A stretch of 64,000 nucleotides of DNA, taken from contig NZ_FXZB01000009.1 in NCBI RefSeq assembly GCF_900169065.1, forward strand, positions 1 to 64,000, read 5' to 3'. This document shows, in pieces, positions 44,069 to 53,109 of this stretch. Within the stretch, counting starts at the first letter, position 1, and each line of letters starts with the position of its first letter. Made by a program: the position numbers and the translations under genes. Source of the DNA: Brevibacterium aurantiacum. Lineage in GTDB: Bacteria > Actinomycetota > Actinomycetes > Actinomycetales > Brevibacteriaceae. The notes under the pieces are model-generated. The model was not told the origin of the DNA. It ran no database searches and saw only the letters and a program-made list of their open reading frames with translations.

Positions 44069-45646
44069 ATGACCGCGATTTCGCAGAGTCCGTACCTATC
44101 CGCAGACACCTTCTCACTGCTCTGGGACAACACCGTGGCGCAGCACAGTGCACGGCTGTTCCTCAGGTTTCGTGACGACGACGGAGCTATCTCCGAATGG
44201 ACTTATGGCGAATTCTCCAGCATCGTCGACAGGGTCACAGGCACACTCGATGAATACGGCGTTGATGCTGGAGATTCGGTGCATCTGTGTCTGAAGAATT
44301 GTCCAGCATTCGTCGCACTCTGGTTGGCCATCGCGAAGATCGGTGCGTGGATGGTTCCATCCGACCCCGCCGCATCGTCACGAGACATCGCCTCGCAGGT
44401 CGGTCGCGTCACGCCAGCCCTCGGCATCTGCAGCAGTGAAAGAGCCGCCGACTATCGAGCCGGCGCGCAATCGCAGGTCACGATGCCAATCATCGAACTT
44501 GGCGAGTCCTCGGCAGACTTTTCCGCAGGAGGTGCACTGATAGGCAACACTTCGGCCTCGGCGCTTGAACTGACGCATGATCCCATAGATCGCTTGGCAG
44601 TCATGTTCACCTCAGGCACGACTTCACAGCCTAAAGGTGTGGTGCTGACTCAGGGAAACTATCTCAATGTCGCGACGGTGATGGCCGAGGCTGCTGCGCT
44701 GGAGCCACATCATCGGTGGTTCGTGACCCTGCCGCTCTTCCATGCGAATGCGCAGTACTATTGTTTCGCCTCGGCGATCAGGGTGGGGGCATCGGTCGCC
44801 ATGACGGCGAGCTTTTCTGCCAGTCGTTGGGTTGAGCAGGCCAGAGAACTTGAGGTCACTCACGCCAGTCTGTTTGCTGCTCCGATTCGGATGATTCTGG
44901 CGCGCACGCCAGGTGCCATGGAGCCTCTCAAACTCGAACATGTCTGGTACGCGCAGAATCTTGCACCTGCTCATCATCAGGAATTCGGTCAACTGACAGG
45001 GGTGCTGCCCAGACAGCTATATGGCATGACAGAGACGATCGCGATAGTCTCATACGATCGTTCGCAGCCTCCCCGGCCAGACCGGATCGGTCGTCCTCTG
45101 CCAGGTCGAGATGTGAAGTTGCTTGACCCTGTGACTCGGGACGAGGTCACAGGGGAAGCGCCCGGAATGATTGCTGTGGCAGGTACCCGCGGCAAGGACC
45201 TGTTTCTCGAATACCTTGACGATACGGTCACGACGTCTCGGAGTTTTCTGACTGACGACTCAGGCATCGAATGGCTGTTGACCGGTGATCTGGCGAAATC
45301 GGACGAGATCGGGGATCTGTCATTCGTCGGCAGGGTCGACGACGTAGTCAAGGTTTCGGGGGAGAACGTGAGCCTGACCGAAGTGGAAGCCGTGATTGCT
45401 CAGGCGCCAGGTGTCTTGGAAGCCGCTGTCATCGCCGCTCCGGATCCGATACGAGATTTCGTTCCGCACGCTTATGTTGTCGCGCGGAGTGGTGCGAAAG
45501 AACTCGACATCGACAGTTTGTCGACCTGGGCTGAGCAGAATCTAGCGCCCTCGGCTCGTCCTCGGGAATGGCACATTATTGATGAACTCCCACGCACAAG
45601 CGTGGGCAAGATCCGCCGGTTCAAGATCGGCGCCTCCGAGTCCTGA
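44069..45646 (+). CDS. ANL-family acyl-CoA synthetase (crotonobetaine/carnitine-CoA ligase-like)
   Basis: Adenylate-forming ligase of 525 residues. P-loop MFTSGTTSQPKGVV (~178-191), LYGMTETIAI, the WLLTGDLAK hinge and the C-terminal catalytic Lys in SVGKIRRFKI are all there. Overall pattern (PLFHANAQYYCF, GASVAMTASFSASRW) is like CaiC, which activates carnitine and crotonobetaine; other short carboxylates are possible. GGAG lies before the ATG. It sits between a PucR regulator and an MHS transporter, so substrate uptake and activation are likely coupled. Confidence 0.85.
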   Translation: MTAISQSPYLSADTFSLLWDNTVAQHSARLFLRFRDDDGAISEWTYGEFSSIVDRVTGTLDEYGVDAGDSVHLCLKNCPAFVALWLAIAKIGAWMVPSDPAASSRDIASQVGRVTPALGICSSERAADYRAGAQSQVTMPIIELGESSADFSAGGALIGNTSASALELTHDPIDRLAVMFTSGTTSQPKGVVLTQGNYLNVATVMAEAAALEPHHRWFVTLPLFHANAQYYCFASAIRVGASVAMTASFSASRWVEQARELEVTHASLFAAPIRMILARTPGAMEPLKLEHVWYAQNLAPAHHQEFGQLTGVLPRQLYGMTETIAIVSYDRSQPPRPDRIGRPLPGRDVKLLDPVTRDEVTGEAPGMIAVAGTRGKDLFLEYLDDTVTTSRSFLTDDSGIEWLLTGDLAKSDEIGDLSFVGRVDDVVKVSGENVSLTEVEAVIAQAPGVLEAAVIAAPDPIRDFVPHAYVVARSGAKELDIDSLSTWAEQNLAPSARPREWHIIDELPRTSVGKIRRFKIGASES

Positions 45647-45776
45647 GAGTCACGGGCTTGTCGAGCCGAGCTCGGCTCCGACTCGTCCCAGCAGATGATT
45701 GCAGCAATTCCGCGTTATGGCCCAATGTCATGACGTTCCTCGTTGACGCAGCGACGCGTCTGAGAAAGGTAGAACC

Positions 45777-47120
45777 ATGCGCGAAATCGAGATACAGGAA
45801 GTCAGCGGCCAACGCCGAAAGAGAGCGTTCGCCGGTGCCGTGACCGGGCACGTCATCGAGTGGTACGACTATGGAATATACGGGTTCTTGGCCGTGTACA
45901 TGGGGCAGTTATTCTTTGCCTCCGAGAACCCGACGGTGTCCCTGCTGAGCAGCTTTGCCGTATTTGCCCTGAGTTTCTTCATCCGACCCCTCGGCGGGTT
46001 GTTCTTCGGGCCCATGGCGGACAAGATTGGCCGGAAGCAGACTCTGCTGATCGTCCTGATACTCATGGCCGGATCCACCTGTTGTATCGGGCTCCTGCCG
46101 ACTTATAGCACTATCGGTGTCGCAGCACCGATCCTTCTGATTCTCCTCCGTTGCATCCAAGGCTTTTCGGCAGGAGGGGAGATCGGGACTGTGACCAGCT
46201 TTATCGCCGAATACGCCGGGTCGGGCAAGCGAGGTCATTCGACAAGTTGGCTCATGACAACAGCCGTCCTGGGGCTCCTTCTGGGGAGCCTCGTTGCGAA
46301 CGGGCTATCAGCCATCATCGGTACGGAGTCGATGCTCGCATGGGCGTGGAGGCTTCCGTTCCTGTTTGCAGGTGTGCTGGGGCTGGTCGCGATCTACATT
46401 CGGCTGAAGCTCGAAGACAGCCCTGAGTTCCAAGCGATAGTAGCCGCAGGGGAGAGCTCAAAGGCGCCTTTGCGCGAAACACTGTCCTGGATGCGCGCAA
46501 TCATGCTGGTGTTCTGCATCATTACAGTCCATGCGTCGATTTTCTACCTCGTGCTCACATATGCATCGACCTTCATCAGCGAGATTCTGCAGTTCTCGGG
46601 GTCCGTGCGCTTCTGGTTCGTCATCGTTGCATGTCTGCTGTCAGCAGCCGTCATGCCGATCGGCGGAGTGATGTCAGATCGGTGGGGACGGAAGCCGATA
46701 CTGCTGACTTCGGGAGTCGCCGCTACTGGGTCGATGCTGTGGTTCTTCCTGGCGGCTCCTGGAGCCACGCCAGTGAGCTTCTTCTTCCCGCTCATGGCCT
46801 GCGCTCTTTCATTCGGATTCTATGCGTCGTCCACCTATGCAACGATGACGGAGTTGCTGCCAACGAGGATCCGGTCGACAGGGATTGCTGTTGCGTACAA
46901 TTTGCCGGTAGCTCTCTTCGGCGGAAGTGCTCCCCTGATTGCTGCATGGTTCATCTCCACAACTGGAGATATCACAGCACCTTGGTACTTCTTTGTTGCG
47001 ACCGGCCTAATTTCGCTGATCGCGCTTTTGGTCCTGCGGCAGGAAGACTTCGAAAAGGCTGAGCAAGTTCAGACAGTCCCTGCGGACGAGGACAGTCTGC
47101 TGCACAAGGCAGACACCTGA
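45777..47120 (+). CDS. MHS-family MFS transporter
   Basis: 447-residue proton symporter with 12 helices and the MHS hallmark GHVIEWYDYGIYGFLA at the N-terminus, then FIRPLGGLFFGPMADKIGRK and LLRCIQGFSAGGEIG. Members carry osmolytes (proline, betaine), shikimate, citrate or related acids. Next to the CaiC-like ligase, carnitine, betaine or a similar compound is a reasonable guess. AAAGG precedes the ATG. A very long hairpin follows. Confidence 0.88.
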   Translation: MREIEIQEVSGQRRKRAFAGAVTGHVIEWYDYGIYGFLAVYMGQLFFASENPTVSLLSSFAVFALSFFIRPLGGLFFGPMADKIGRKQTLLIVLILMAGSTCCIGLLPTYSTIGVAAPILLILLRCIQGFSAGGEIGTVTSFIAEYAGSGKRGHSTSWLMTTAVLGLLLGSLVANGLSAIIGTESMLAWAWRLPFLFAGVLGLVAIYIRLKLEDSPEFQAIVAAGESSKAPLRETLSWMRAIMLVFCIITVHASIFYLVLTYASTFISEILQFSGSVRFWFVIVACLLSAAVMPIGGVMSDRWGRKPILLTSGVAATGSMLWFFLAAPGATPVSFFFPLMACALSFGFYASSTYATMTELLPTRIRSTGIAVAYNLPVALFGGSAPLIAAWFISTTGDITAPWYFFVATGLISLIALLVLRQEDFEKAEQVQTVPADEDSLLHKADT

Positions 47121-47175
47121 ACAGCGTATCGCCGCGTTGGCGGTCCTTCTGAGGTAGCCACTTGGCTGCACCACG

Positions 47176-47229
47176 CACCAGGAGCGCTGAAACATCTCGT
47201 TGCAACGGGGTGTTTCAGCGCTCCTGGTG
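47176..47229. terminator. 19-bp perfect hairpin after the MHS transporter gene
   Basis: Arms 47176-47194 and 47211-47229 are perfectly complementary over 19 nt. The 16-nt loop itself contains the palindrome CGTTGCAACG. There is no T-run. It closes the A+T-rich block and may be a factor-independent terminator or a boundary element. Confidence 0.7.
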
Positions 47230-47292
47230 TGCAATGAGGGGGCGAATCGTTCCCAGTGCGCAGCGGGCCCACAAACGCACAGGTCTCACAAA

Positions 47293-47298
47293 TAGACT
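47293..47298 (+). promoter_or_regulatory. -10 element for a leaderless FNT mRNA
   Basis: TAGACT, 6 nt, then ATG at 47305. The hexamer and spacing are the same as at 8675. Confidence 0.5.
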
Positions 47299-47304
47299 GT
47301 GGCA

Positions 47305-48147
47305 ATGACTCAGAGAGAGCAGCGTCAGCGACTAGGGACGAATGACTTCGACCTCGAAGACGAATTGGTCGATGAGGCAACAGCGACCGTGGTCACAGGG
47401 GCAAAGCGCCTGAACCGGAAGTGGCCGGAGCTCGTTGTGACCGGGTTCTTCGGCGGTGTCGACGTGGGCCTGGGTATCCTGGCGATGATTCTGGTCAAGC
47501 AGGCGACGGGGTCAGACGTGCTGGCCGGTCTTGCCTTCGGCATTGGTCTGCTGGCGCTGAGGCTTGCCCACTCAGAGCTGTTCACCGAAGAGTTTCTGCT
47601 GCCCATCAATGCCGTGATCGCGGGTCAGGCCAATGTTCTTCAGGTAGTCCGCCTGTGGGCGGTGACCCTGGTGACCAACCTCGTCGGGGGTCTCGCCTTT
47701 GCCGGGCTGATGGTTCTGGCGCTTCCTGACTACCACTCGACGATGATCGACACGGCCATGAAGTACATCGACCAACCATCCTTGGTGGTGATGATCGCGC
47801 TGTCGCTCTTGGCCGGTGCCACCGTCACCTTGTCCACCCGGATGTCACAGGGCACCTCGAACGACGTCGTCCTCGCCATCGTCAGCATGGCATCGGGTCT
47901 GCTGCTCATCGGCCTCGGCATGCTCCACGGTGCCCTCAACGCGATCGTCATCTTCGCGGCCATGTTGGCCGGGGCGGATATCTCGATGCTGGATCTGCTG
48001 AAATGGTTTGGAATCGTCATCCCGTTCAACATGCTCGGCGGGCTGCTGCTCATCACTCTGCCCCGGGTGGTTCGGACCTATCGTGTGCTTCGAGCATTGC
48101 GCAAGGGCACGGTTTCCCTCGAAGATCTCGAGACGCAGCCCAGCTAG
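47305..48147 (+). CDS. formate/nitrite transporter (FNT) family channel, YfdC-like
   Basis: 280-residue membrane protein with a polar N-terminus and six hydrophobic segments. The segments ELVVTGFFGGVDVGLGILAM, LAHSELFTEEFLLP and the later SQGTSNDVVLAIVSMASGL fit the YfdC branch of FNT proteins, which form pentameric anion channels. The anion is not known for this branch. ATG at 47305 is preferred over a GTG 6 nt upstream because of the -10 spacing. Confidence 0.85.
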   Translation: MTQREQRQRLGTNDFDLEDELVDEATATVVTGAKRLNRKWPELVVTGFFGGVDVGLGILAMILVKQATGSDVLAGLAFGIGLLALRLAHSELFTEEFLLPINAVIAGQANVLQVVRLWAVTLVTNLVGGLAFAGLMVLALPDYHSTMIDTAMKYIDQPSLVVMIALSLLAGATVTLSTRMSQGTSNDVVLAIVSMASGLLLIGLGMLHGALNAIVIFAAMLAGADISMLDLLKWFGIVIPFNMLGGLLLITLPRVVRTYRVLRALRKGTVSLEDLETQPS

Positions 48148-48180
48148 GCGATGGCCGGCGACCGCCGCTGATTGCCTACC

Positions 48181-49227
48181 TCAGGCGGTGGAGCCGAGCG
48201 CGACGACGTTGTCGGCGAGGCGTTCATTGTCGCCGTACATGAAGTGGTTCTTCATGTTCTCCGAGAATCGGCTGGCGTCGGTGGTCAGTCCGACCGCCTC
48301 GGCGACCTCGCGGATGTGCATCGGAGTCGCACCACAGCACACGCCGATGTAGTTGACGCCCAGGTCGTGGACTTCCTTCGCGAAGGCACCGATCTCGTAG
48401 CGATTCGTCTGCAGCGGATCGAGAGCCGTGGGGAAGGTGCGACCGTGCGGGGAGGCCACCTCGGCGCGGGGATCTGAGAGATTGAAGAACGTGGGCTCAT
48501 CCTGGGTCGTGCGGTAGGGGATGGGCAGGGCACCGACGTGGCAGGACACGGCCGAGCGGATCTCCTTCAGCCACGGCAGCATCGTGGCGGGCCCGCGGAA
48601 GCAGTTGAGGCCGACGACGTCGACGCCCAGCTGTTCAAGTCTCTGCGCTGTCTCCACGATGCCGACGCCATCGGCCATCTCCTGGAAGGCCATGGGGGCG
48701 AGGGTGAGGACGACGGGCAGCCCGCTGGCCTTGGCGATCTCGGCCGCGGCGATGGCCTCGCCGGCGAAGTAGAAGGTCTCACCGATGATGAGATCAGCAC
48801 CCTCGTCGACGGCCCAGCCCACCATCTCGGTGAACATCGACCGCACCTCGGCCTGACGGTCCGGATTCTCGGGATCCCAGATGTTTGAGTTCGAGATGTT
48901 TCCGGCCATGAAGTTTCCGGGCTTGGCGTCGGCGACGCCGCGGGCGATCTGTAGTGCGGAGCGGTTGAGCGGTTCGAGCAGATCCTCTTTGCCGATGACC
49001 CGCATCTTCTCGCGGTGTCCGTTGTAGGTGAAGGCCTCGACGATATCCGAGCCGGCACGCTGGAAGTCCACGTGCAGAGAACGAAGGGCGTCGGGGAATT
49101 CGAGCGCGACCTCGGGCACGAACTCCCCAGCAGACAGGTAGCCGCGTTTTTCGAGTTCGAACAGGAATCCTTCGGCGCAGATCACAGGACCGGCGTCGAG
49201 GCGTTGGGTCAGAGCATTGGTAGTCAT
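48181..49227 (-). CDS. homocysteine S-methyltransferase family protein (BHMT-like)
   Basis: Zinc-dependent methyltransferase barrel of 348 residues. The zinc ligands are the Cys in VVGLNCFRGPA and the Cys pair in GVCCGATP. The N-terminal AEGFLFELEKRGYL and VEAFTYNGHR resemble betaine-homocysteine methyltransferases more than the MetH/MmuM types. The methyl donor is therefore possibly glycine betaine or dimethylglycine-type compounds, but this is inference. GGAGAG lies before the ATG. It is convergent with the FNT gene. Confidence 0.87.
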   Translation of the reverse strand: MTTNALTQRLDAGPVICAEGFLFELEKRGYLSAGEFVPEVALEFPDALRSLHVDFQRAGSDIVEAFTYNGHREKMRVIGKEDLLEPLNRSALQIARGVADAKPGNFMAGNISNSNIWDPENPDRQAEVRSMFTEMVGWAVDEGADLIIGETFYFAGEAIAAAEIAKASGLPVVLTLAPMAFQEMADGVGIVETAQRLEQLGVDVVGLNCFRGPATMLPWLKEIRSAVSCHVGALPIPYRTTQDEPTFFNLSDPRAEVASPHGRTFPTALDPLQTNRYEIGAFAKEVHDLGVNYIGVCCGATPMHIREVAEAVGLTTDASRFSENMKNHFMYGDNERLADNVVALGSTA

Positions 49228-49389
49228 GGGCGCTCTCCGTAATGAAGATAGAGGACAGGCGATTGAACGCGCTCAGGTTGAGCACCCAAGCTCCCCGCAT
49301 AATAGTCACTCGCGTCGATGTGGTCGACGTCACAATGACATAAAGAAGTCATATGACGATCGGAGTCACCGTCAGCGACTCCAAGGCTC

Positions 49390-49441
49390 GCTGCCGAGGT
49401 CTGCCACCGATGTCTGCAGCCGACACCAGCCACCGAGGCAA
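49390..49441 (-). repeat. four 13-bp tandem units next to the acyltransferase stop
   Basis: GCTGCCGAGGTCT, GCCACCGATGTCT, GCAGCCGACACCA and GCCACCGAGGCAA follow each other from 49390, ending 4 nt from the acyltransferase stop codon on the minus strand. The period equals that of the gnd leader repeat. Confidence 0.6.
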
Positions 49442-49445
49442 CGGG

Positions 49446-50477
49446 TTACGAGGAGGCCTTGTCCGAGTGCTTTCCCGGCTTCGCGCGCAGCGACGCAAAC
49501 GGTTTGAGCAGCAGGCGGGTCACGGTCGAGGAGTACCAGCGCAGGCCTCTCTCGAACGGGCCCCAGGACAGCAGGTAGGTGGCGAGCAGCGCCAGGACGA
49601 GACACAGGAGGAAGATCATCGGAGCGTTGAGCACGTCCTCGATGTCCCTGAGCCAGGGCTGGAGACCGCGGACGACGAATCCGTGGAGGACGTAGACCGC
49701 GAGGCTGTTTCGACCGATCTTGGCAATGATCGTGTCCTTGTCACCGACCCACATGAGAAGCATCAACGTCATGAGCAGGGCCCCGATGTCGACGATGAGG
49801 CGGATGCCGATGCCCTCGGGAATGCTGACGTCGAAGTGGGCGAAGTTGAGGCTGCCGTAGAACCACTTGTAGTAGACCTCATCGAGGTAGAAGTAGCCGA
49901 CCGAGCCGAAGGCGGCCGCCGTGAAGAACAGCTTCTGCCAGATGTGCAGGCTCCCGGCCCAGTCGAGAATCTGCTTGCCGTAGAGCTTGCCGATGACGAA
50001 GAAGGGCCAGAAGATCATCGATCGTGAGGCCGAGAGCTCCATATCGAGTACCGGCAGAATGCCGCCGAAGAGCCCCACCACCACCGAGGTGACGAGGAGT
50101 GTGCGTGGGAATCGTTCGATGAAGGGCACAGTGATGATCCAGCAGGCCATCGAGAGCAGGAACCACGTGTACCAGAACGGGGTCAGGAGATCGTAGTCGG
50201 GATTGAGGTCGAAGACCCACATCCAGCCCCACAGCAGAGGCAGAACGGTGAACAGCAGGACCAGGAATGTCAGGACGCGTTCGGGCAGCCTCGTCGACTT
50301 CGCTGTGATGCCGGCCAGGAAGACGAAGGCCGGCATGTGGAACGAATAGATGAGGTACATCGGCGCACGGAGGACATCGTCATCCCATGGTGAAGTCCGG
50401 GCCAGCAGGTGGCCGAGGACGACGGTGAAGATGAGGATGCCTTTGGCGCGGTCCAGTCTGTGATCTCGTGTGGGCAC
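49446..50477 (-). CDS. membrane acyltransferase (acyltransferase 3 / fucose 4-O-acetylase-like)
   Basis: About ten hydrophobic segments in 343 residues. The start region DHRLDRAKGILIFTVVLGHLL carries the Asp-x-x-Lys-Gly and His of the family, which O-acetylates surface sugars. FHMPAFVFLAGI and NSLAVYVLHGF are also typical. The GTG at 50477 is chosen because TATCGT lies 6 nt before it and the family begins at this point; upstream in-frame starts would add 14 residues. The acceptor is unknown. Single gene, ending in 13-bp repeats. Confidence 0.83.
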   Translation of the reverse strand: MPTRDHRLDRAKGILIFTVVLGHLLARTSPWDDDVLRAPMYLIYSFHMPAFVFLAGITAKSTRLPERVLTFLVLLFTVLPLLWGWMWVFDLNPDYDLLTPFWYTWFLLSMACWIITVPFIERFPRTLLVTSVVVGLFGGILPVLDMELSASRSMIFWPFFVIGKLYGKQILDWAGSLHIWQKLFFTAAAFGSVGYFYLDEVYYKWFYGSLNFAHFDVSIPEGIGIRLIVDIGALLMTLMLLMWVGDKDTIIAKIGRNSLAVYVLHGFVVRGLQPWLRDIEDVLNAPMIFLLCLVLALLATYLLSWGPFERGLRWYSSTVTRLLLKPFASLRAKPGKHSDKASS

Positions 50478-50483
50478 CCAGCC

Positions 50484-50489
50484 ACGATA
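50484..50489 (-). promoter_or_regulatory. -10 element for a leaderless acyltransferase mRNA
   Basis: Minus-strand TATCGT, then 6 nt, then GTG at 50477. Confidence 0.4.
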
Positions 50490-50596
50490 GCTCGCTGGAG
50501 CCCGAAGCATAAAGGTCACGCGCCGGAGTCAGGCGGAATGGAGGGTGTGTTCGGCCCGGACTGAGTCCTTTGTGCGGTGTGGAAGCAGCCGTTCGT

Positions 50597-50941
50597 TCAG
50601 CTCGCGCACGCCACGCAGGTCGGTGCGTAGGGACGGATCTCGAGCCGGACCTCGGGGATGGGATTTCCGCAGTTGGTACAGATTCCGAAGGTGCCGTCAT
50701 CGAGTCTCTGCTCCGCCTCGGCGATGGAGGTCAGACGTTCCTGAGACTGACGCAGCAGAGTTTCTGCCTGCGAGCGTTCGAAGGCCAGCGTCGACCCCTC
50801 AGGGTCATGTTCGTCGTCGCTGTTGTCGCCCTCGCGTGCCGCCGCGAGATCCTTGATGTCCGATGACAGAGACGCGATGAGCCTCCGGGTCTCAGATTCT
50901 TCGCTGCGCAGGAGCTCCCGCACCCGATCCGAGTCGACCAT
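50597..50941 (-). CDS. DksA/TraR C4 zinc-finger protein
   Basis: 114-residue protein with a coiled-coil N-terminus and a C-terminal four-cysteine zinc finger (CTNCG, then CVAC). The segment RLDDGTFGICTNCGNPIPEVRLE is typical. It may bind the RNA polymerase secondary channel as DksA does. However, Actinobacteria lack classical DksA control, and the usual acidic tip of the coiled coil cannot be confirmed. GGAGGG precedes the ATG. It follows the ABC-F gene by 22 nt and is probably in its operon. Confidence 0.88.
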   Translation of the reverse strand: MVDSDRVRELLRSEESETRRLIASLSSDIKDLAAAREGDNSDDEHDPEGSTLAFERSQAETLLRQSQERLTSIAEAEQRLDDGTFGICTNCGNPIPEVRLEIRPYAPTCVACAS

Positions 50942-50963
50942 CAGCCCTCCTCGCCGATCATGA

Positions 50964-52805
50964 TCAGACGTCCAGAGCCTCGCTGGCTTCGAGCCAGCGC
51001 TCTTCCAGCTCGGTCATTTCGTCCTTGAGCTCCTGCAGGGAAGAGGTGAGCTTCTGCAGCCCTTCGAAGTCGGTCTGGTCGTGGTCGGCCATCTCATCGT
51101 GGGCACGGGCGATGCGCTTGCTGAGCTTGTCCATGCGACGCTCGATCGAGGAGACTTCCTTCTTCGCCGCTCGGGCCTCGGCCCCAGAAAGCGCGTCGGC
51201 GCCCGAATCAGCGGGGGAGTTCGCGCCGGCCGAGCCGGAGTTCGACGAACTCCCACCCGATTTGCTGGCTCCGCCCGACTTCCCGGACCCACCGGACTTG
51301 GCGCCCTCGGCACGCAGCTTCAGATACTCGTCGACACCACCGGGCACGTGCCGCAAGCCGTGATCGAGGATCGCGTACTGCTGATCGGTGACGCGCTCGA
51401 GCAGGTACCTATCGTGGGAGACCACGATCAGGGTGGCCGGCCAGGAGTCGAGGAGATCCTCCATTGCGGCCAACATATCGGAGTCGACGTCGTTGGTCGG
51501 CTCATCGAGGATGATGACATTGGGCTCGGACATGAGGAGGAGCAAGAGCTGCAGGCGGCGCTTCTGTCCGCCGGAGAGTTCCTTGACCCGGGCCGAGAGG
51601 TGTTCCTTGGCGAAGCCGAGGCGCTCCAACAGCTGTGCCGGAGTGAAGTCCTTGCCTTCGATGTTGAAGCTCGTCTTCGACTCTGAGAGGACTTCGCGCA
51701 CCTTCTGCCCACCGATGGCGTCGAGTTCCTTGAACTGCTGATCGAGGACGCCGACCTTCACGGTCTTTCCGCGCTTGACTCTGCCCTCGTCCGGTTCGAG
51801 CTCCCCGGAGATGAGACTGAGCAGGGTCGACTTGCCGGCACCATTGGGCCCGAGGATTCCGGTGCGCTCGCCGGGGCCGATGCGCCAGGTGACATTGTCG
51901 AGGATCTGCTGGTCACCGAAACTCAGAGACACATCGAGAAGGTCGACGACGTCCTTGCCCAAGCGGGCGGTCGCCATCTTCTTCAGCTCGATCGGATTGC
52001 GGACCTCAGGAACATCGGCGATGAGCTGGTTTGCCGCTTCGATCCGGAACTTCGGTTTCGAGGTTCGGGCAGGAGCACCTCGGCGCAGCCATGCCAGTTC
52101 CTTGCGCATGAGGTTCTGGCGCTTCTGTTCTGTGGCGGCGTTGATGCGGTCGCGTTCGACGCGTTGGAGAATGTAGGCGGCGTATCCGCCTTCGAAGGGT
52201 TCGACGATCTGGTCGTGGACTTCCCAGGTCTTCGTGCAGACCTCGTCGAGGAACCACCGGTCGTGAGTCACGAGCAGCAGAGCCCCGGAGTTCTTCGACC
52301 ACCGGTTCTTGATGTGCTTGGCCAACCACGAGATGCCGTCGACGTCGAGGTGGTTGGTGGGCTCATCGAGGATGAGCAGATCCCAGTCCCCGATGAGCAG
52401 CGCGGCCAGAGCCACACGGCGGCGCTGACCTCCGGAGAGGCTGCCGATGGTGGCATGCCAATCGAGGTCGGCGATGAGACCGGCGATGATGTCGCGGGCC
52501 TTCGCGTCGCGAGCCCATTCGTGGTCGTCCATGTCGCCGACGACGGAATAGCCGACGGTCGCCTCGGAGTCCATGGTGTCGCGCTGGCTGAGCATCCCCA
52601 GGCGCATTCCGCCGCGGTAGGTCACGCGGCCGGAATCGGGTTCGATGGTGCCGGCGAGCATGCCCAGCAGGCTGGACTTGCCGTCGCCGTTGCGGCCGAC
52701 GATGCCGATCATGTCTCCGGCGTCGACGCCGAGCGTGACGGAGTCGAAGACGATGCGGGTGGGGTATTCGAGGTGCAGGGCTTCAGCCCCAAGAAGATGT
52801 GCCAT
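50964..52805 (-). CDS. ABC-F family ATPase (Uup-like)
   Basis: Cytosolic protein with two ATPase domains and no membrane part, acting on ribosomes or nucleic acids. Domain 1 has GRNGDGKSS, LSGGQRRRVALAALL and LLILDEPTNHLD. Domain 2 has GPNGAGKST, LSGGQKRRLQLLL and IILDEPTNDVD. The linker between them is helical. A Ser/Gly-rich segment (~535-565) leads to a C-terminal coiled coil (~570-613), the feature of Uup. It has 613 residues from the ATG at 52805, with GAGGG upstream. Confidence 0.9.
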   Translation of the reverse strand: MAHLLGAEALHLEYPTRIVFDSVTLGVDAGDMIGIVGRNGDGKSSLLGMLAGTIEPDSGRVTYRGGMRLGMLSQRDTMDSEATVGYSVVGDMDDHEWARDAKARDIIAGLIADLDWHATIGSLSGGQRRRVALAALLIGDWDLLILDEPTNHLDVDGISWLAKHIKNRWSKNSGALLLVTHDRWFLDEVCTKTWEVHDQIVEPFEGGYAAYILQRVERDRINAATEQKRQNLMRKELAWLRRGAPARTSKPKFRIEAANQLIADVPEVRNPIELKKMATARLGKDVVDLLDVSLSFGDQQILDNVTWRIGPGERTGILGPNGAGKSTLLSLISGELEPDEGRVKRGKTVKVGVLDQQFKELDAIGGQKVREVLSESKTSFNIEGKDFTPAQLLERLGFAKEHLSARVKELSGGQKRRLQLLLLLMSEPNVIILDEPTNDVDSDMLAAMEDLLDSWPATLIVVSHDRYLLERVTDQQYAILDHGLRHVPGGVDEYLKLRAEGAKSGGSGKSGGASKSGGSSSNSGSAGANSPADSGADALSGAEARAAKKEVSSIERRMDKLSKRIARAHDEMADHDQTDFEGLQKLTSSLQELKDEMTELEERWLEASEALDV

Positions 52806-53109
52806 ATCGCCCTCTAGCTTAGGGCACGAGCGGCCTGGGACCAGCATGTGCACGTAGTCTCCGGGCTGGTGACGAACAGTCTCCGCGGGCAGGTGGGGGA
52901 GACGCCAACATGAAGTTATGTTGCGTTTTCATATCGGTGTCGAGGATTCAGATGCTAGAGGCCACTGACATGGGCCCCAGTTGCATTAGACTGACGGAAA
53001 ATTCATTGAAATATGAGTGATCATCCAGTGGTTTCACAAATTCGGTGGAGGACTCTGTGCCTCGATCGACGCCAGGGCTGGTCCTGAGTAACTTGAGAAA
53101 AGAGTAAAC
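52806..53109. other. 304-bp divergent region between the ABC-F and nucleoside-binding protein genes
   Basis: It should contain the promoters of both genes. TAGACT (52992-52997), directly behind TTGCAT, is a -10 candidate for the plus-strand operon; the A+T-rich stretch after it (about 53000-53035) would be leader. I see no clear operator or RNA element. Confidence 0.35.

Noticed and set aside
50041-50080. Extra copies of the 10-mer such as CACCGAGGTG
   Set aside because: One-base variants were left out of the count to keep it strict.
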